A DNA stretch of 64,000 nucleotides from positions 682,001-746,000 of the forward strand of contig NZ_CP036150.1 of the NCBI RefSeq assembly GCF_008329965.1, read 5' to 3'. Positions 26,351 through 36,111 of this stretch are shown piece after piece. Position numbers and translations under genes: made by a program. The notes below the pieces were generated by a model. It was not told the DNA's origin, ran no database searches, and saw nothing but the letters and a program-made list of their open reading frames with translations. Numbering within the stretch: position 1 is the stretch's first letter; each line of letters begins with the position of its first letter. Source of the DNA: Oceanispirochaeta crateris (GTDB taxonomy: Bacteria > Spirochaetota > Spirochaetia > DSM-2461).

Positions 26351-28513
26351 GTGAAAAGAAGACTAATCACTTCAGCACTACCCTATGTAAATAATATTCC
26401 CCACCTGGGAAATCTCATACAGGTTCTCTCGGCGGACGTTTTTGCCCGTTTTTGCCGTCAGTATGGCTACGAGACCCTCTATGTTTGCGGTACCGATGAA
26501 TATGGTACTGCCACCGAAACCAAAGCCCTGGAAGAGGGGGTAACCCCCAGGGAACTCTGTGACCGATTTCATAAAATTCATGCAGACATATATAAATGGT
26601 TCAATATCGACTTTGATTATTTTGGCAGAACCTCCACTCCGGAGCAAACCGAGATTGTGCAGGGTCTGTTTAAAAAAATAGACGAAGCTGGTCTCATTAA
26701 CGAAAAAACGATTGAACAACTCTACTGTAACAGCTGTAAGCGTTTTCTAGCCGACCGTTACGTACATGGGACCTGTCCTCATTGTGATTCGACTAACGCC
26801 CGGGGAGATCAGTGTGAAGACTGCGGAAAGCTCTTGGAGCCCACCGAGCTGGTAGCCCCCCGCTGTGGAACCTGTGGCGCGACTCCCGAAGTGAAGAGCA
26901 CGGCTCATCTTTATATCGACCTGCCTGCGGTTCTTCCCAAACTGGAAGCCTGGATGGAAGAAGCCTCCGTGGATGGGTTTTGGGCCCGTAATGCCATACA
27001 AATGACAAAAAGCTGGATCCGTGACGGGCTCAAGGAAAGGGCCATCACCAGGGATCTGAAGTGGGGAATTCCCGTTCCCAAAGAGGGTTTTGAGAACAAG
27101 GTTTTTTATGTCTGGTTTGATGCTCCCATCGGTTATATTTCCATCTCAGCCTGCCATACACCCCAATGGAAGTCCTGGTGGCAAAATCCGGAAAATGTAA
27201 AACTCTTTCAATTTATCGGAAAGGATAATATCCCTTTTCATACGGTCATATTCCCCTCAACATTGCTAGGCTCCGGTGAAAACTGGACCATGCTTCATCA
27301 CATGTCATCCAGTGAATATCTGAATTATGAGAATACTAAATTTTCCAAGAGTAAGGGGATCGGTGTCTTTGGAAATGACTGTCAGGATACAGGGATTCCT
27401 GCCGATGTCTGGCGATTCTACATTTTTTATAACAGACCTGAAAAATCGGATACCCAGTTCACATGGAAGGATTTTCAGGAAAAAGTCAATTCTGAACTCA
27501 TTGGTAACCTGGGGAATCTGATCAACAGGACTTTGACATTCACAAACAGGTTTTTTGAAGGGAAAATACCCCAGGGAACTGTGGATGAAGCCTTCTGGAA
27601 AGAGGTCAAAGAGAGGGAAGCTATCATCACAGATAAGCTGAATAGGGCGGAACTCCGTGACGCCTTTAAGGAAATCCTTCAATTGTCCAGTCTGGGGAAC
27701 AAGGCTTTTCAGGAAGGTGAGCCCTGGAGAACCAGGAAAGATGATCCGGAAGCCGCCGCCAGTCTCCTTATGAACCTCCTCTACCTTGTCCGTGATTTGG
27801 CAATTCTTGTGCATCCCTATCTTCCTGAAACATCGGACCGTATTGCGGAACAGCTGGGACTCAAAGATCTAAAATGGGAAAATCTCTGTGAAATGAAGGG
27901 AATTGACTCCATTGGTGATCCGGAAATTCTGTTTCAAAAAATGGAAGATGATTTTGTAGATGCCCAAATCCTTCGTTTTGCCGGGAGTCAGGCCGATAGA
28001 GCCGCTGCAGATGAAGAAGACAGCATCGAATCAAAGTTCAGAACCACCATCGACCTCAGGGTCGCTAAAATTATCAAGGCGGAACAGCATCCAGATGCAG
28101 AGAAACTCTACGTGATAACCCTGGATGCAGGGGAAGCAGAGAATAGAACCATCTGTTCCGGCCTGGTAGGACATTACAGCATCGATGAACTTACGGGTAA
28201 GAATATTATTCTCGCCTTCAATTTGAAGCCAGCCAAGCTACGGGGTATAAAGAGTAATGGAATGCTTCTGGCTGCTGAGAATAAGGATCATATGGAAGTG
28301 TTATTCCCTGCCCAAGGACAGCCTGGAGACAGGGTCCTTCTTGCAGGAGATTCTGAGAATATGGCCGCTCCTTCCCAGAAGATCAAGATCGATCGATTTT
28401 TTGAGATTCCCATTCAGGTAAGCGATCATAAGGTTCAAGTTGGTGATACTGTTCTTCAAATTGGCGGTCAGCCGGTGAAAACCGAGAAGGTGATCGACGG
28501 AGAAGTAGGCTGA
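26351..28513 (+). CDS. metG: Methionyl-tRNA synthetase
   Basis: A class I synthetase of 720 residues. The HIGH-equivalent is HLGN at 18-21, the KMSKS-equivalent is KFSKSKG at 330-336, and a two-knuckle zinc insert (CNSCKRFL...CPHC...CEDCG...CGTCG) lies near 125-180. A C-terminal EMAP/Arc1p-type tRNA-binding domain (FRTTIDLRVAKIIKAEQHP onward) begins near residue 563. I choose GTG at 26351, which gives the canonical VKRRLITSALPYVNN start and is 7 nt from GAGG; a TTG 6 nt upstream is only 1 nt from that site. The FemAB-like gene follows after 3 nt. Confidence 0.96.
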   Translation: MKRRLITSALPYVNNIPHLGNLIQVLSADVFARFCRQYGYETLYVCGTDEYGTATETKALEEGVTPRELCDRFHKIHADIYKWFNIDFDYFGRTSTPEQTEIVQGLFKKIDEAGLINEKTIEQLYCNSCKRFLADRYVHGTCPHCDSTNARGDQCEDCGKLLEPTELVAPRCGTCGATPEVKSTAHLYIDLPAVLPKLEAWMEEASVDGFWARNAIQMTKSWIRDGLKERAITRDLKWGIPVPKEGFENKVFYVWFDAPIGYISISACHTPQWKSWWQNPENVKLFQFIGKDNIPFHTVIFPSTLLGSGENWTMLHHMSSSEYLNYENTKFSKSKGIGVFGNDCQDTGIPADVWRFYIFYNRPEKSDTQFTWKDFQEKVNSELIGNLGNLINRTLTFTNRFFEGKIPQGTVDEAFWKEVKEREAIITDKLNRAELRDAFKEILQLSSLGNKAFQEGEPWRTRKDDPEAAASLLMNLLYLVRDLAILVHPYLPETSDRIAEQLGLKDLKWENLCEMKGIDSIGDPEILFQKMEDDFVDAQILRFAGSQADRAAADEEDSIESKFRTTIDLRVAKIIKAEQHPDAEKLYVITLDAGEAENRTICSGLVGHYSIDELTGKNIILAFNLKPAKLRGIKSNGMLLAAENKDHMEVLFPAQGQPGDRVLLAGDSENMAAPSQKIKIDRFFEIPIQVSDHKVQVGDTVLQIGGQPVKTEKVIDGEVG

Positions 28514-28516
28514 TCC

Positions 28517-29545
28517 TTGCTTATTGCTGAGCGAATACCATTAGACGAACTGTCCTCCCGGGGAGAGTCCTCCTCATTCCTCCAGACAGCCTTCTGGGCC
28601 CGCCATAAGGAGCGCTTCGGCTGGAAATCCGAAGCCATCCGCTGGAAAAGAGAAGACCAGGAGGGAACCTTGTTGATTCTTCTCCGCACTTTGCCAGCCG
28701 GCCTAGTCTTGGCCTATGTTCCGGAAGGACCTGATTGGACAGCGGGCAAAGAAGATCGGGAAACCTTTCTTGTGGAGCTTTCTCAGGAGTTGAGAGGCAT
28801 CCTGCCTCTGGGGTGTTTTTTTATTCGATATGACCTGCCCGAGTTCTCCGTTTTTGATGAACCGGCTCCTTCATTTAATACTGTTTTGAAGAAGGCCCCT
28901 TTGGACATTCAGCCTCCGGATACGGTGGTTTTGGATCTTTCCCAGGGGTATGAACCCCTTTTACGGGCAATGCGTAAGAAAACCAGGTACAACATTGGTC
29001 TGGCTGCAAAAAAGGGCGTCAGGATCGAAAAAGCACATCCTGACAGGCTCGATGACTGGTACTCCCTGTACCGCATAACAGCTCAGCGGGACAAGATCGG
29101 AATCCATCCCTTTGCTTACTATGAGAATTTGTTTTCACTTCTAAGTGAAAACAAGGAGTCCCGTTTAGAGCTTTTTCTTGCTTCCTTTGAAGAGGAACTC
29201 CTTGCTGGCATCATTGTTCTGTTTCATAAAAATGAGGCAACCTACCTCTATGGGGCCTCTTCCAATGAAAAAAGAAATCTCATGCCCGCCTATGCCCTCC
29301 AATCTTTTGCTTTGAAAGAAGCCGTTTCAAGGGGATGCACCACATATGATATGTTCGGTATTCCTCCCTCTAATGATCCGGATCATCCCATGGCCGGACT
29401 CTATCGTTTCAAGACGGGATTCGGAGGAGAAATCAGGCATAAACCCGGTGCCTGGGATTACCCATACAGCAGGCTGTTATACCTCGTATACCGGCTCCTG
29501 GAATCTATGAGAAAATTTTATCATAAACGATGGAAGAAGCGCTGA
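28517..29545 (+). CDS. FemAB-family peptidoglycan bridge aminoacyltransferase
   Basis: A 342-residue protein with two GNAT-like folds, as in FemX/FemA. Recognisable elements are LQTAFWARHKERFGW, YEPLLRAMRKKTRYNIGLAAKKGV, and a C-terminal YDMFGIPPSNDPDHPMAGLYRFKTGFGGE. Family members use aminoacyl-tRNA to add the interpeptide bridge residue to lipid II in the cytoplasm. It starts at TTG, 3 nt after the metG stop, and is probably co-transcribed. A peptidoglycan bridge enzyme next to an aminoacyl-tRNA synthetase makes functional sense but the amino acid used cannot be read from sequence. Confidence 0.88.
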   Translation: MLIAERIPLDELSSRGESSSFLQTAFWARHKERFGWKSEAIRWKREDQEGTLLILLRTLPAGLVLAYVPEGPDWTAGKEDRETFLVELSQELRGILPLGCFFIRYDLPEFSVFDEPAPSFNTVLKKAPLDIQPPDTVVLDLSQGYEPLLRAMRKKTRYNIGLAAKKGVRIEKAHPDRLDDWYSLYRITAQRDKIGIHPFAYYENLFSLLSENKESRLELFLASFEEELLAGIIVLFHKNEATYLYGASSNEKRNLMPAYALQSFALKEAVSRGCTTYDMFGIPPSNDPDHPMAGLYRFKTGFGGEIRHKPGAWDYPYSRLLYLVYRLLESMRKFYHKRWKKR

Positions 29546-29615
29546 ATTTAAAGTAGTTAGATCTATATGGTCATACCTGGGATATGAATCCAAAGGTCAG
29601 ACCCTTTAAAAATTC

Positions 29616-29646
29616 TTGACTATTATTCATATATTCAGGTTATAAT
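29616..29646 (+). promoter_or_regulatory. Promoter of fhs
   Basis: TTGACT (29616-29621) and TATAAT (29641-29646) with a long 19-nt spacer, giving a leader of about 70 nt. Confidence 0.5.
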
Positions 29647-29675
29647 ATTTTATGGTTTAAGGATGATTCTTCACC

Positions 29676-29696
29676 AAGGAAGGGTTGTCCTTTTTT
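29676..29696 (+). terminator. Terminator-like hairpin in the fhs leader
   Basis: AAGGA (29676-29680) pairs with TCCTT (29688-29692) and is followed by further T residues. A second AAGGA at 29659-29663 could pair with the same TCCTT instead. The stem is short, so attenuation is only a possibility. Confidence 0.3.
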
Positions 29697-29723
29697 AATA
29701 CATATTAATCCAGGAGTGTTCAC

Positions 29724-31486
29724 ATGGCCGTAAACCGCGTCTCTCCCCCTCCCTCAGACCTCGATATCGCCCAGTCTGCAACAATTAAGCCCATCCTTCA
29801 GATTGCCGGAAAATACGGAATTTCCGATGACCTGATCATTCCTTATGGTAGGGAGAAGGGTAAAATCCGACTGGAGGCTCTTGAGTCCCTTAAAAAGACC
29901 CATGCCGGCAAATACATTGATGTTACGGCCATAACGCCGACCCCTCTGGGTGAAGGTAAAACAACGACAACCATAGGTTTGACAGAAGGATTGGCCTTTT
30001 TGGGACATAAGGCGGTTTGTGCGATTCGCCAGCCCTCCATGGGGCCTACATTCGGAATCAAGGGAGGAGCCGCAGGCGGCGGATACAGTCAGATTGTTCC
30101 CATGGAAGAGTTCAATCTGCACCTCACAGGGGATCTTCATGCCGTTTCTGCCGCGCATAACCTGGGAGCGGCTGCTCTGGATGCCAGAATCTATCATGAA
30201 AGTCGCTGGGGAGATGCTTTCCTGGCCAAACAGGGGCTGACCCGGCTCAATCCCGATCCCTATGCCATCTTATGGCGTCGTGTGGTGGATATGAATGATA
30301 GGGCCTTGAGGAACATCATGGTAGGAATGGGAGGCCTTGGAGATGGTCCCCTTAGACAGAGCGGTTTTGACATTACCGTAGCCAGTGAGTTGATGGCTAT
30401 CTTGGCATTATCCACAAGTCTGAAGGATATGAGATTGAGGATTGGCCGGATGGTCATGGCTTTGGATAAGCAGGGAAAAGCTCTGACGGCCGAAGATTTT
30501 GGCGTGGCCGGGGCCATGACTGTGCTCCTTAAAGATGCTTTGATGCCTAATCTCATGCAAACCATGGAAGAGCAGGGTGCCCTCGTTCATACCGGTCCCT
30601 TTGCCAATATCGCCCACGGCAATTCCTCTGTTATTGCCGATAAAATGGGCATCCAAATGGCCGATTATCTTGTGACTGAATCGGGGTTCGGCTCCGATGT
30701 AGGCATGGAGAAATTTTTTCATATCAAATGCCGTACCAGTGGAATGCGTCCCGATGCCGTGGTCCTTGTCGCCACTGTCCGCGCCTTAAAAATGCACGGG
30801 GGCGGACCCAAGGTAACTCCCGGAAAAGATCTGGATCCCGTATACAAAGAGAAGAATTTAGAACTTCTGAGAAAGGGCTGTGCCAATATGGTCACCCACA
30901 TCCAGACCGCAGGGAAATTCGCTGTTCCCGTGGTCGTCGCCATCAATGTCTTTCCGACGGATGATCCTGAAGAGTGGAAGATCATCAAAGAGGAAGCCCT
31001 TGCCGCCGGAGCTTCTGATGCCGTTATTTCCAGGCATTGGGAACTGGGAGGCGAAGGAGCCGCAGATTTAGCCGCCGCAGTCATTAAGGCGGCAGACTCG
31101 CCCTCGAAGTTTCGTTTCCTGTATGAATTGAACTCGTCTGTAAAAGAGAAAATTGAAGTTTTAGCTACTGAGGTTTATAAGGCTTCCAAGGTAGAATATT
31201 CACCAGAGGCGGAGAGGAAAATTAAGATTTACAGTGAAATGGGTCATGATCAACTACCTATCTGCATGGCTAAAACCCAATATTCCCTCTCTCATAATCC
31301 CCTCTGGAAAAATGTACCCCCCCGGGATATACCTTCCCGGTGGAGGATATCCGACTCAGCGCAGGGGCCGGATTTCTGTACCCCCTGGCAGGCAATATTA
31401 TGACTATGCCCGGATTGGGAAGCAAACCGGCCTTTATGGGAATTGATATTGATACGGATACGGGAAAGGTGACCGGGCTCTTTTAA
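29724..31486 (+). CDS. fhs: Formate--tetrahydrofolate ligase, apparent frameshift in poly-C run
   Basis: This enzyme makes 10-formyl-tetrahydrofolate from formate, ATP and THF. The ATP loop is [14 protein letters not shown] (about 73-86), with [20 protein letters not shown] and NLHLTGD shortly after. Codons agree with the family to Val531 (31314-31316). Seven C then three G follow, and the original frame continues with unrelated residues to a stop at 31403. The -1 frame after the run reads [17 protein letters not shown] and [11 protein letters not shown] and ends GKVTGLF, stop 31484-31486, which is the expected family C-terminus. One extra C would restore a protein of about 587 residues. A homopolymer base-call error is most likely; slippage or a real mutation remain possible. 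ATG has AGGAG 7 nt upstream. Confidence 0.9.
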
Positions 31487-31505
31487 ACAGGGTTCTAGAG
31501 GCTGA

Positions 31506-32024
31506 TTAAGGGGATTCGTCCTGTCCGTCATCCCATGACTGATCGTGGAGTTCTCCCTCAAGGTCCATAGAGCGAAATCCCCGCTGTTTGAGAGCCTCAT
31601 AGGTCACGATGGCAACTGCATTGGATAAATTCAAGGACCGGATATCGGGTTTCATAGGAATCCGGATGCAGTCATCCGGGTGTTTGACCAAAATGTCTTC
31701 CGGGATTCCTTTGGACTCTTTTCCGAAGATCAGATAGGCTCCTGAGGGGTAGCTTGTTTCGGCATAGGTTTTTCTGGCTTTTGTGGTGCAGAAAAAATAG
31801 GGGCCAACACTGTTCTGGTGGAAAAAATCATCCAAATTGGCGTAAACAAAGAGGGAGAGTTTTGACCAGTAATCGAGGCCTGCCCGACGGACTGCTTTTT
31901 CATCAATTGAAAATCCTAGAGGTTCTATGAGATGCAGGGCCGCACCGGTTGCAGCGCAGGTCCGGGCTATATTTCCAGTATTCTGTGGAATTTCCGGTTC
32001 GTGCAATACTATATTGAGGCTCAT
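31506..32024 (-). CDS. trmL: tRNA (cytidine/uridine-2'-O)-methyltransferase TrmL
   Basis: A 172-residue SPOUT methyltransferase. MSLNIVLHEPEIPQNTGNIARTC, LIFGKESKGIPEDIL and the knotted C-terminal LNLSNAVAIVTYEAL are diagnostic. It methylates the wobble ribose of leucine tRNAs. The start at ATG 32022-32024 has AAGGAG 6 nt upstream; an in-frame TTG 6 nt earlier abuts the ribosome site and is unlikely. It is the last gene of the prfA-prmC-rel-trmL run and converges with fhs only about 20 nt away. Confidence 0.92.
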   Translation of the reverse strand: MSLNIVLHEPEIPQNTGNIARTCAATGAALHLIEPLGFSIDEKAVRRAGLDYWSKLSLFVYANLDDFFHQNSVGPYFFCTTKARKTYAETSYPSGAYLIFGKESKGIPEDILVKHPDDCIRIPMKPDIRSLNLSNAVAIVTYEALKQRGFRSMDLEGELHDQSWDDGQDESP

Positions 32025-32036
32025 GGTCAACTCCTT

Positions 32037-34073
32037 TTAAAACTGCTTCACCTTTTGTATATTTAATACGGAAGGGATGGTTCTTATGCTCTTGGCGATC
32101 ATTTTGTAATCATCCATCTTATTCATTTCTACGGTAAAATAGCCTTCCAGGTCTCCCCTGTCTGTCTCGCTGATACTGCCGGAGATGAGGTGACCGCTGT
32201 ATTTTCGGATGGCTCCTTCTATCTCCGAGAAGAGATTGGCTGCGTACCGGGCGACGACCTTAAAACTCTGTGTGGCTTTGTCGGAGTAGTTTTCCCACTC
32301 CACATCAATTTTTCGTTCTTCAAAATCATTTATGCCCTTCAGGTTGTAACAATCTGCCTTATGAACAATGATGCCTCGACCCCTTGAGATGAATCCGATG
32401 ATCTTGTCACCCGGTACCGGATTGCAGCAACCGGCCAAGTTGATCATGATATTCCGCTCTTTGTCTATGCTGACACCGATTTTACTGCTGTCAATCATCT
32501 TATTCTGAACGGGTTTCTCTTCCACAGGATTCTTGAGGGCCGTCGGAGTTGTGGTTTGTCGTTTCAGAGCCTTCTTGGCAACAATATGCCTGTCTATGAC
32601 AATATCGTTGTCATGTTTATTCAACCAGTTCCTGGTTTTTGAGCGAGCTCTTGTCGTTTTGACAAAGCGAAGCCAGTTGAGATGAGGGTGTGCATTAGGA
32701 GAGGTTTGTACAGAGATTGTCTGTGTGTTTAAGAGCGGTTTATTCAGTGGGATGATGACATCATCCGCCTTGGCGCTCAGGCAGTGGTCTCCAATATCTG
32801 TATGAATATGATAGGCAAAGTCGATGGCTGTAGATCCAATGGGTAGTTCTACTGTATCACCGTTGGGTGTGAAGACGAAGATTGTATCCGTCAGAACATC
32901 CGCCTTGAGGCTGCTGAAAAAGTCACTGGTACCGTAATCTTCACTATTGATATCTCTGAGTTTTTTCAGGAGGTTTGTATTGTAGCTGTCCAGGTCGGCA
33001 GTATGTTTTCCTTCCTTGTAGGCCCAGTGTGCTGCGACGCCGTATTCGGCGGTATTATTCATTTTTTCCGTTCTGATTTGTATTTCCAGGGGTTTTCCCG
33101 ATGACGTCATCACCGTGGTATGTAGACTCTTGTAGCCGTTCTCCTTGGGCATGGCAATGTAGTCTTTGAATCGTCCTGAAAGGGGTTTGAAGAGATGATG
33201 TACCAATCCTAGAAGGGCGTAGCATTGGGTTTGAGTCTTGCAGAGGATGCGAATTCCCAGGAAATCGTAAATTTCATGGAGCTCCTTCCCCTTGGTCTTC
33301 ATCTTCAGGTAGATGGAATAAAAGTGTTTCGCCCTTGTTTTAATATTGATTTCAATATCTTCTTCGGCAGCAGCCTTTAAAATCTGTTCCTGTACGAGTT
33401 GAAGAAACTCGGCCCGTTCTCCCTTCTTCTGGCTGAGAAAGGTCTTTATTTCATCATACACATCGGGTCTCAGAAATTTGAGGGAGAGATCTTCCAGTTC
33501 TGTTTTAATGGAATAGATACCAAGCTTTCCGGCAAGAGGAGCATAGATATCCAAACACTCGCGGGCAATCCGTTTTTGCTTTTCCACGGGCATATACTGG
33601 AGGGTATTCATGTTGTGACGCTTATCCGCAAGTTTGATAAGAATGACCCGGATATCCTTATCCATAGCCAGTATCATCTTCCGGATTGTCTCTCTTTCCT
33701 GAACACTCTTGTTTTTGACATTCACAATGTTTATCTTGGTCACACCATTGACCAGATGATATACATCCATGCCGAATCGGTCTTTGATTTCCTGTCTTGT
33801 GACATCTGTATCTTCGAGGATGTCATGGAGGAGGCCGGCCTTGATGGCCGTTGCATCCAGCTGGAGACCCAGGAGTATTTTGGCAACATGGATGGGATGT
33901 ATCACATAGGGTTCACCGCTGGCTCGTTTTTGGTGTTGATGCAGTTCTTGAGCCCACCGGCAGGCGCTTAGAATTTCCTGCTGTTCCTTTTCAGTGAAAT
34001 GACTCAAATTTTTTAAAAAACCCTGAATAAGAAATTCTATCATATCAGGTGTGACAAGTTCACCTTCTATCAC
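32037..34073 (-). CDS. Bifunctional (p)ppGpp synthetase/hydrolase (Rel/SpoT)
   Basis: This 678-residue stringent-response enzyme has an intact HD hydrolase domain (HPIHVAKIL; HDILEDT at 83-89; KLADKRHNM) and a synthetase domain (YDFLGIRILC; GRFKDYIAMPKENGYKSLHTT). Then follow TGS (FVFTPNGDTVELPIGSTAIDF, from about 400), a conserved-cysteine region (AGCCNPVPGDKI) and a C-terminal ACT domain. Both activities therefore look present. It overlaps the prmC stop by 4 nt and precedes trmL. Confidence 0.95.
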   Translation of the reverse strand: MIEGELVTPDMIEFLIQGFLKNLSHFTEKEQQEILSACRWAQELHQHQKRASGEPYVIHPIHVAKILLGLQLDATAIKAGLLHDILEDTDVTRQEIKDRFGMDVYHLVNGVTKINIVNVKNKSVQERETIRKMILAMDKDIRVILIKLADKRHNMNTLQYMPVEKQKRIARECLDIYAPLAGKLGIYSIKTELEDLSLKFLRPDVYDEIKTFLSQKKGERAEFLQLVQEQILKAAAEEDIEINIKTRAKHFYSIYLKMKTKGKELHEIYDFLGIRILCKTQTQCYALLGLVHHLFKPLSGRFKDYIAMPKENGYKSLHTTVMTSSGKPLEIQIRTEKMNNTAEYGVAAHWAYKEGKHTADLDSYNTNLLKKLRDINSEDYGTSDFFSSLKADVLTDTIFVFTPNGDTVELPIGSTAIDFAYHIHTDIGDHCLSAKADDVIIPLNKPLLNTQTISVQTSPNAHPHLNWLRFVKTTRARSKTRNWLNKHDNDIVIDRHIVAKKALKRQTTTPTALKNPVEEKPVQNKMIDSSKIGVSIDKERNIMINLAGCCNPVPGDKIIGFISRGRGIIVHKADCYNLKGINDFEERKIDVEWENYSDKATQSFKVVARYAANLFSEIEGAIRKYSGHLISGSISETDRGDLEGYFTVEMNKMDDYKMIAKSIRTIPSVLNIQKVKQF

Positions 34074-34918
34074 TTGAGGTTCCCCATTATGACTCTCTCA
34101 TGGGAGGCCAGATCGCAAATCTTTTTTATATTTTCAAATCCTGCTTTTTTCATCAGTTGCTCCATTTCATCCATTTGCCGCGGATCAGCTTCAATCATAA
34201 GCATTCCACCCTCATTCAATAAAGGGGGAGCATCTTTTATGATGATCCTGATCAGATCCAATCCATCTTCGCCGCCGTCCAGAGCCAATGACGGCTCTTT
34301 CCAGTTCCGGTTTATTCTCTCATCTGTTTCCTGTGAGGTCAGATAGGGAGGATTGCTAACAATGAGGTCCAAGGGAGGGCCTATGTCTTCCAATAGGGAA
34401 GAGAGAGTGAACTTTACATCCTTATTTTCAAGATTTTTTCTGTTCAATTCAAAAACTTTTTCCGAGACTGGGGATAAATCTGACGCGCTGACCTGTAGAT
34501 CAGGATTTTCCAGTTTCAGAGTCAGGGCAATGCAGCCGCTTCCGGTGCAAAGGTCATGGACACGTTTATAAGCTCTGTCATGAACTTGTTTCAATGCTTC
34601 TTCTATGAGGATTTCTGTATCGGGCCGTGGACAGAGAATTCCAGGAGTCACATGAAAGTCCCGTCCGAAAAACTCTTTTATCCCCGTCAAATAGGCCACG
34701 GGATAACCTTCAGCCCTTTTTTCTATGAGGGACATGTAGGAGGAATAGACCTCGAGTTCAATCGAATCGGGGTAGGAGGCCATAATCTTTTCCCGGCTTT
34801 GTTTCGTGACGCAGCCCAATAGAAGAGTGGCATCGAGCCAGGGAGATTCAGATTCTATCAGCCTCTGAGAGCCTTCTTGCAGCGCGTCCCGGATGATTAT
34901 ATTCTGCGTGCTTGTCAT
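34070..34918 (-). CDS. prmC: Peptide chain release factor N5-glutamine methyltransferase
   Basis: A 282-residue SAM-dependent methyltransferase that modifies the GGQ glutamine of release factors. The SAM motif is [16 protein letters not shown] (near 120-135) and the substrate motif NPPY is at 189-192. An N-terminal helical domain precedes them. It overlaps prfA by 4 nt and rel by 4 nt, so all are translationally coupled, and its own substrate is encoded directly upstream. Confidence 0.95.
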   Translation of the reverse strand: MTSTQNIIIRDALQEGSQRLIESESPWLDATLLLGCVTKQSREKIMASYPDSIELEVYSSYMSLIEKRAEGYPVAYLTGIKEFFGRDFHVTPGILCPRPDTEILIEEALKQVHDRAYKRVHDLCTGSGCIALTLKLENPDLQVSASDLSPVSEKVFELNRKNLENKDVKFTLSSLLEDIGPPLDLIVSNPPYLTSQETDERINRNWKEPSLALDGGEDGLDLIRIIIKDAPPLLNEGGMLMIEADPRQMDEMEQLMKKAGFENIKKICDLASHERVIMGNLK

Positions 34919-35985
34919 CCTGCCTCGTTTTTTAACGCCTCTTCCTGAGCACTCATCTTCAAGGCATTGAAGATTTCGGAGAAATCTCCCTGCATAACCG
35001 CATCCAGTTTGTAGAGGGTCAGATTGATTCTATGGTCAGTCATTCTATTTTGAGGAAAGTTATAGGTTCTGATGCGCTCAGAGCGGTCACCCGAACCTAC
35101 CTGGCTCTTCCGGGCTTCGGCTCTTTCAGAATTCTTTTTGGCTTCTTCTGCTTCGAGCAGACGGGACCTGAGGACCCTCAGTGCCTTGGCTTTATTTTTG
35201 ATTTGGGATTTCTCATCCTGACAGATGACCACAACTCCTGTAGGTAAGTGAGTAATTCTCACAGCTGAGTCTGTCGTGTTAACACTCTGCCCTCCAGGGC
35301 CTGAGGATCGGAAAACATCGACTTTAAGATCTTCCGTCTTGATATCCAGATCTGTTTCTTCTGCTTCTGGAAGCACCGCCACGGTAATTGCAGAGGTGTG
35401 GATACGACCTCCTGATTCGGTGGTCGGGACCCTCTGGACGCGGTGAACACCCGATTCATAGCGGAGGTCCGCATAGACGCTCTTCCCGCTGATGGAACAG
35501 ACCACTTCTTTGAACCCGCCAAGTTCTATTTCGTTGGAGGACATTATTTCTACTTTCCATCCCTGGTTTTCCGCATAACGGGAGTAGGCACGATAGAGAT
35601 CGGCCGCAAAAAGAGCAGCTTCATCGCCACCCGTACCTGCCCGGATTTCCATAATTATATTTTTTCCATCCAGAGGATCTTTGGGGACCATGAGCAAACG
35701 GATTTTTTCCGCCATCTTTTCAGACTCTTCTTCCAGGCTTTCAATTTCATCTCTGGCCATCTCTTTCATTTCAGGATCTTTTTCGGCGTTGAGCATCTCT
35801 CTGGCCTCTGCCAGGGAGGAAATTAGCTCAGTATAGGTATTTCCCGCTTCCATAATCTCCGACAGATGAGTGTAGTCCTGCATGACAGATATATATTTTT
35901 TCTGATCTTTCACCAATTCGGGATCAGAGATCAGTTTTGTCAATTCATTGTAGCGGCCTTTCAGCCCTTCTAGTTTCTTTAGCAT
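34915..35985 (-). CDS. prfA: Peptide chain release factor 1
   Basis: A 356-residue class I release factor reading UAA and UAG. The catalytic GGQ is at 231-233 ([14 protein letters not shown]), and the stop-codon tripeptide PxT is PTT at 187-189 in [13 protein letters not shown]. The C-terminal [23 protein letters not shown] is typical of RF1. AGGGAG lies 5 nt before the ATG. It is the first gene of the operon, with a good sigma70-like promoter upstream. Confidence 0.96.
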   Translation of the reverse strand: MLKKLEGLKGRYNELTKLISDPELVKDQKKYISVMQDYTHLSEIMEAGNTYTELISSLAEAREMLNAEKDPEMKEMARDEIESLEEESEKMAEKIRLLMVPKDPLDGKNIIMEIRAGTGGDEAALFAADLYRAYSRYAENQGWKVEIMSSNEIELGGFKEVVCSISGKSVYADLRYESGVHRVQRVPTTESGGRIHTSAITVAVLPEAEETDLDIKTEDLKVDVFRSSGPGGQSVNTTDSAVRITHLPTGVVVICQDEKSQIKNKAKALRVLRSRLLEAEEAKKNSERAEARKSQVGSGDRSERIRTYNFPQNRMTDHRINLTLYKLDAVMQGDFSEIFNALKMSAQEEALKNEAG

Positions 35986-36051
35986 TTACTCTCCCTACTG
36001 TACAAGTCGATCCTATCGGAAATATAATCTCTTATATCAGTGCAATTCCTC

Positions 36052-36080
36052 TTTATATCAAAAATAAGCTCTATTCGCAA
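36052..36080 (-). promoter_or_regulatory. Promoter of the prfA operon
   Basis: TTGCGA (36080-36075), 17-nt spacer, TATAAA (36057-36052) on the minus strand, about 65 nt before prfA. Confidence 0.6.
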
Positions 36081-36111
36081 GTAATGGATCGGACCGGTGT
36101 TCCCGAAAAGT

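Noticed and set aside
29640-29723. Tetrahydrofolate riboswitch in the fhs leader
   Set aside because: The leader is too short and lacks the conserved core; only a small AAGGA/TCCTT hairpin is present.
33399-33971. 190-codon open frame antisense to rel
   Set aside because: The sense strand encodes all Rel domains; the antisense frame has no family resemblance or ribosome site.
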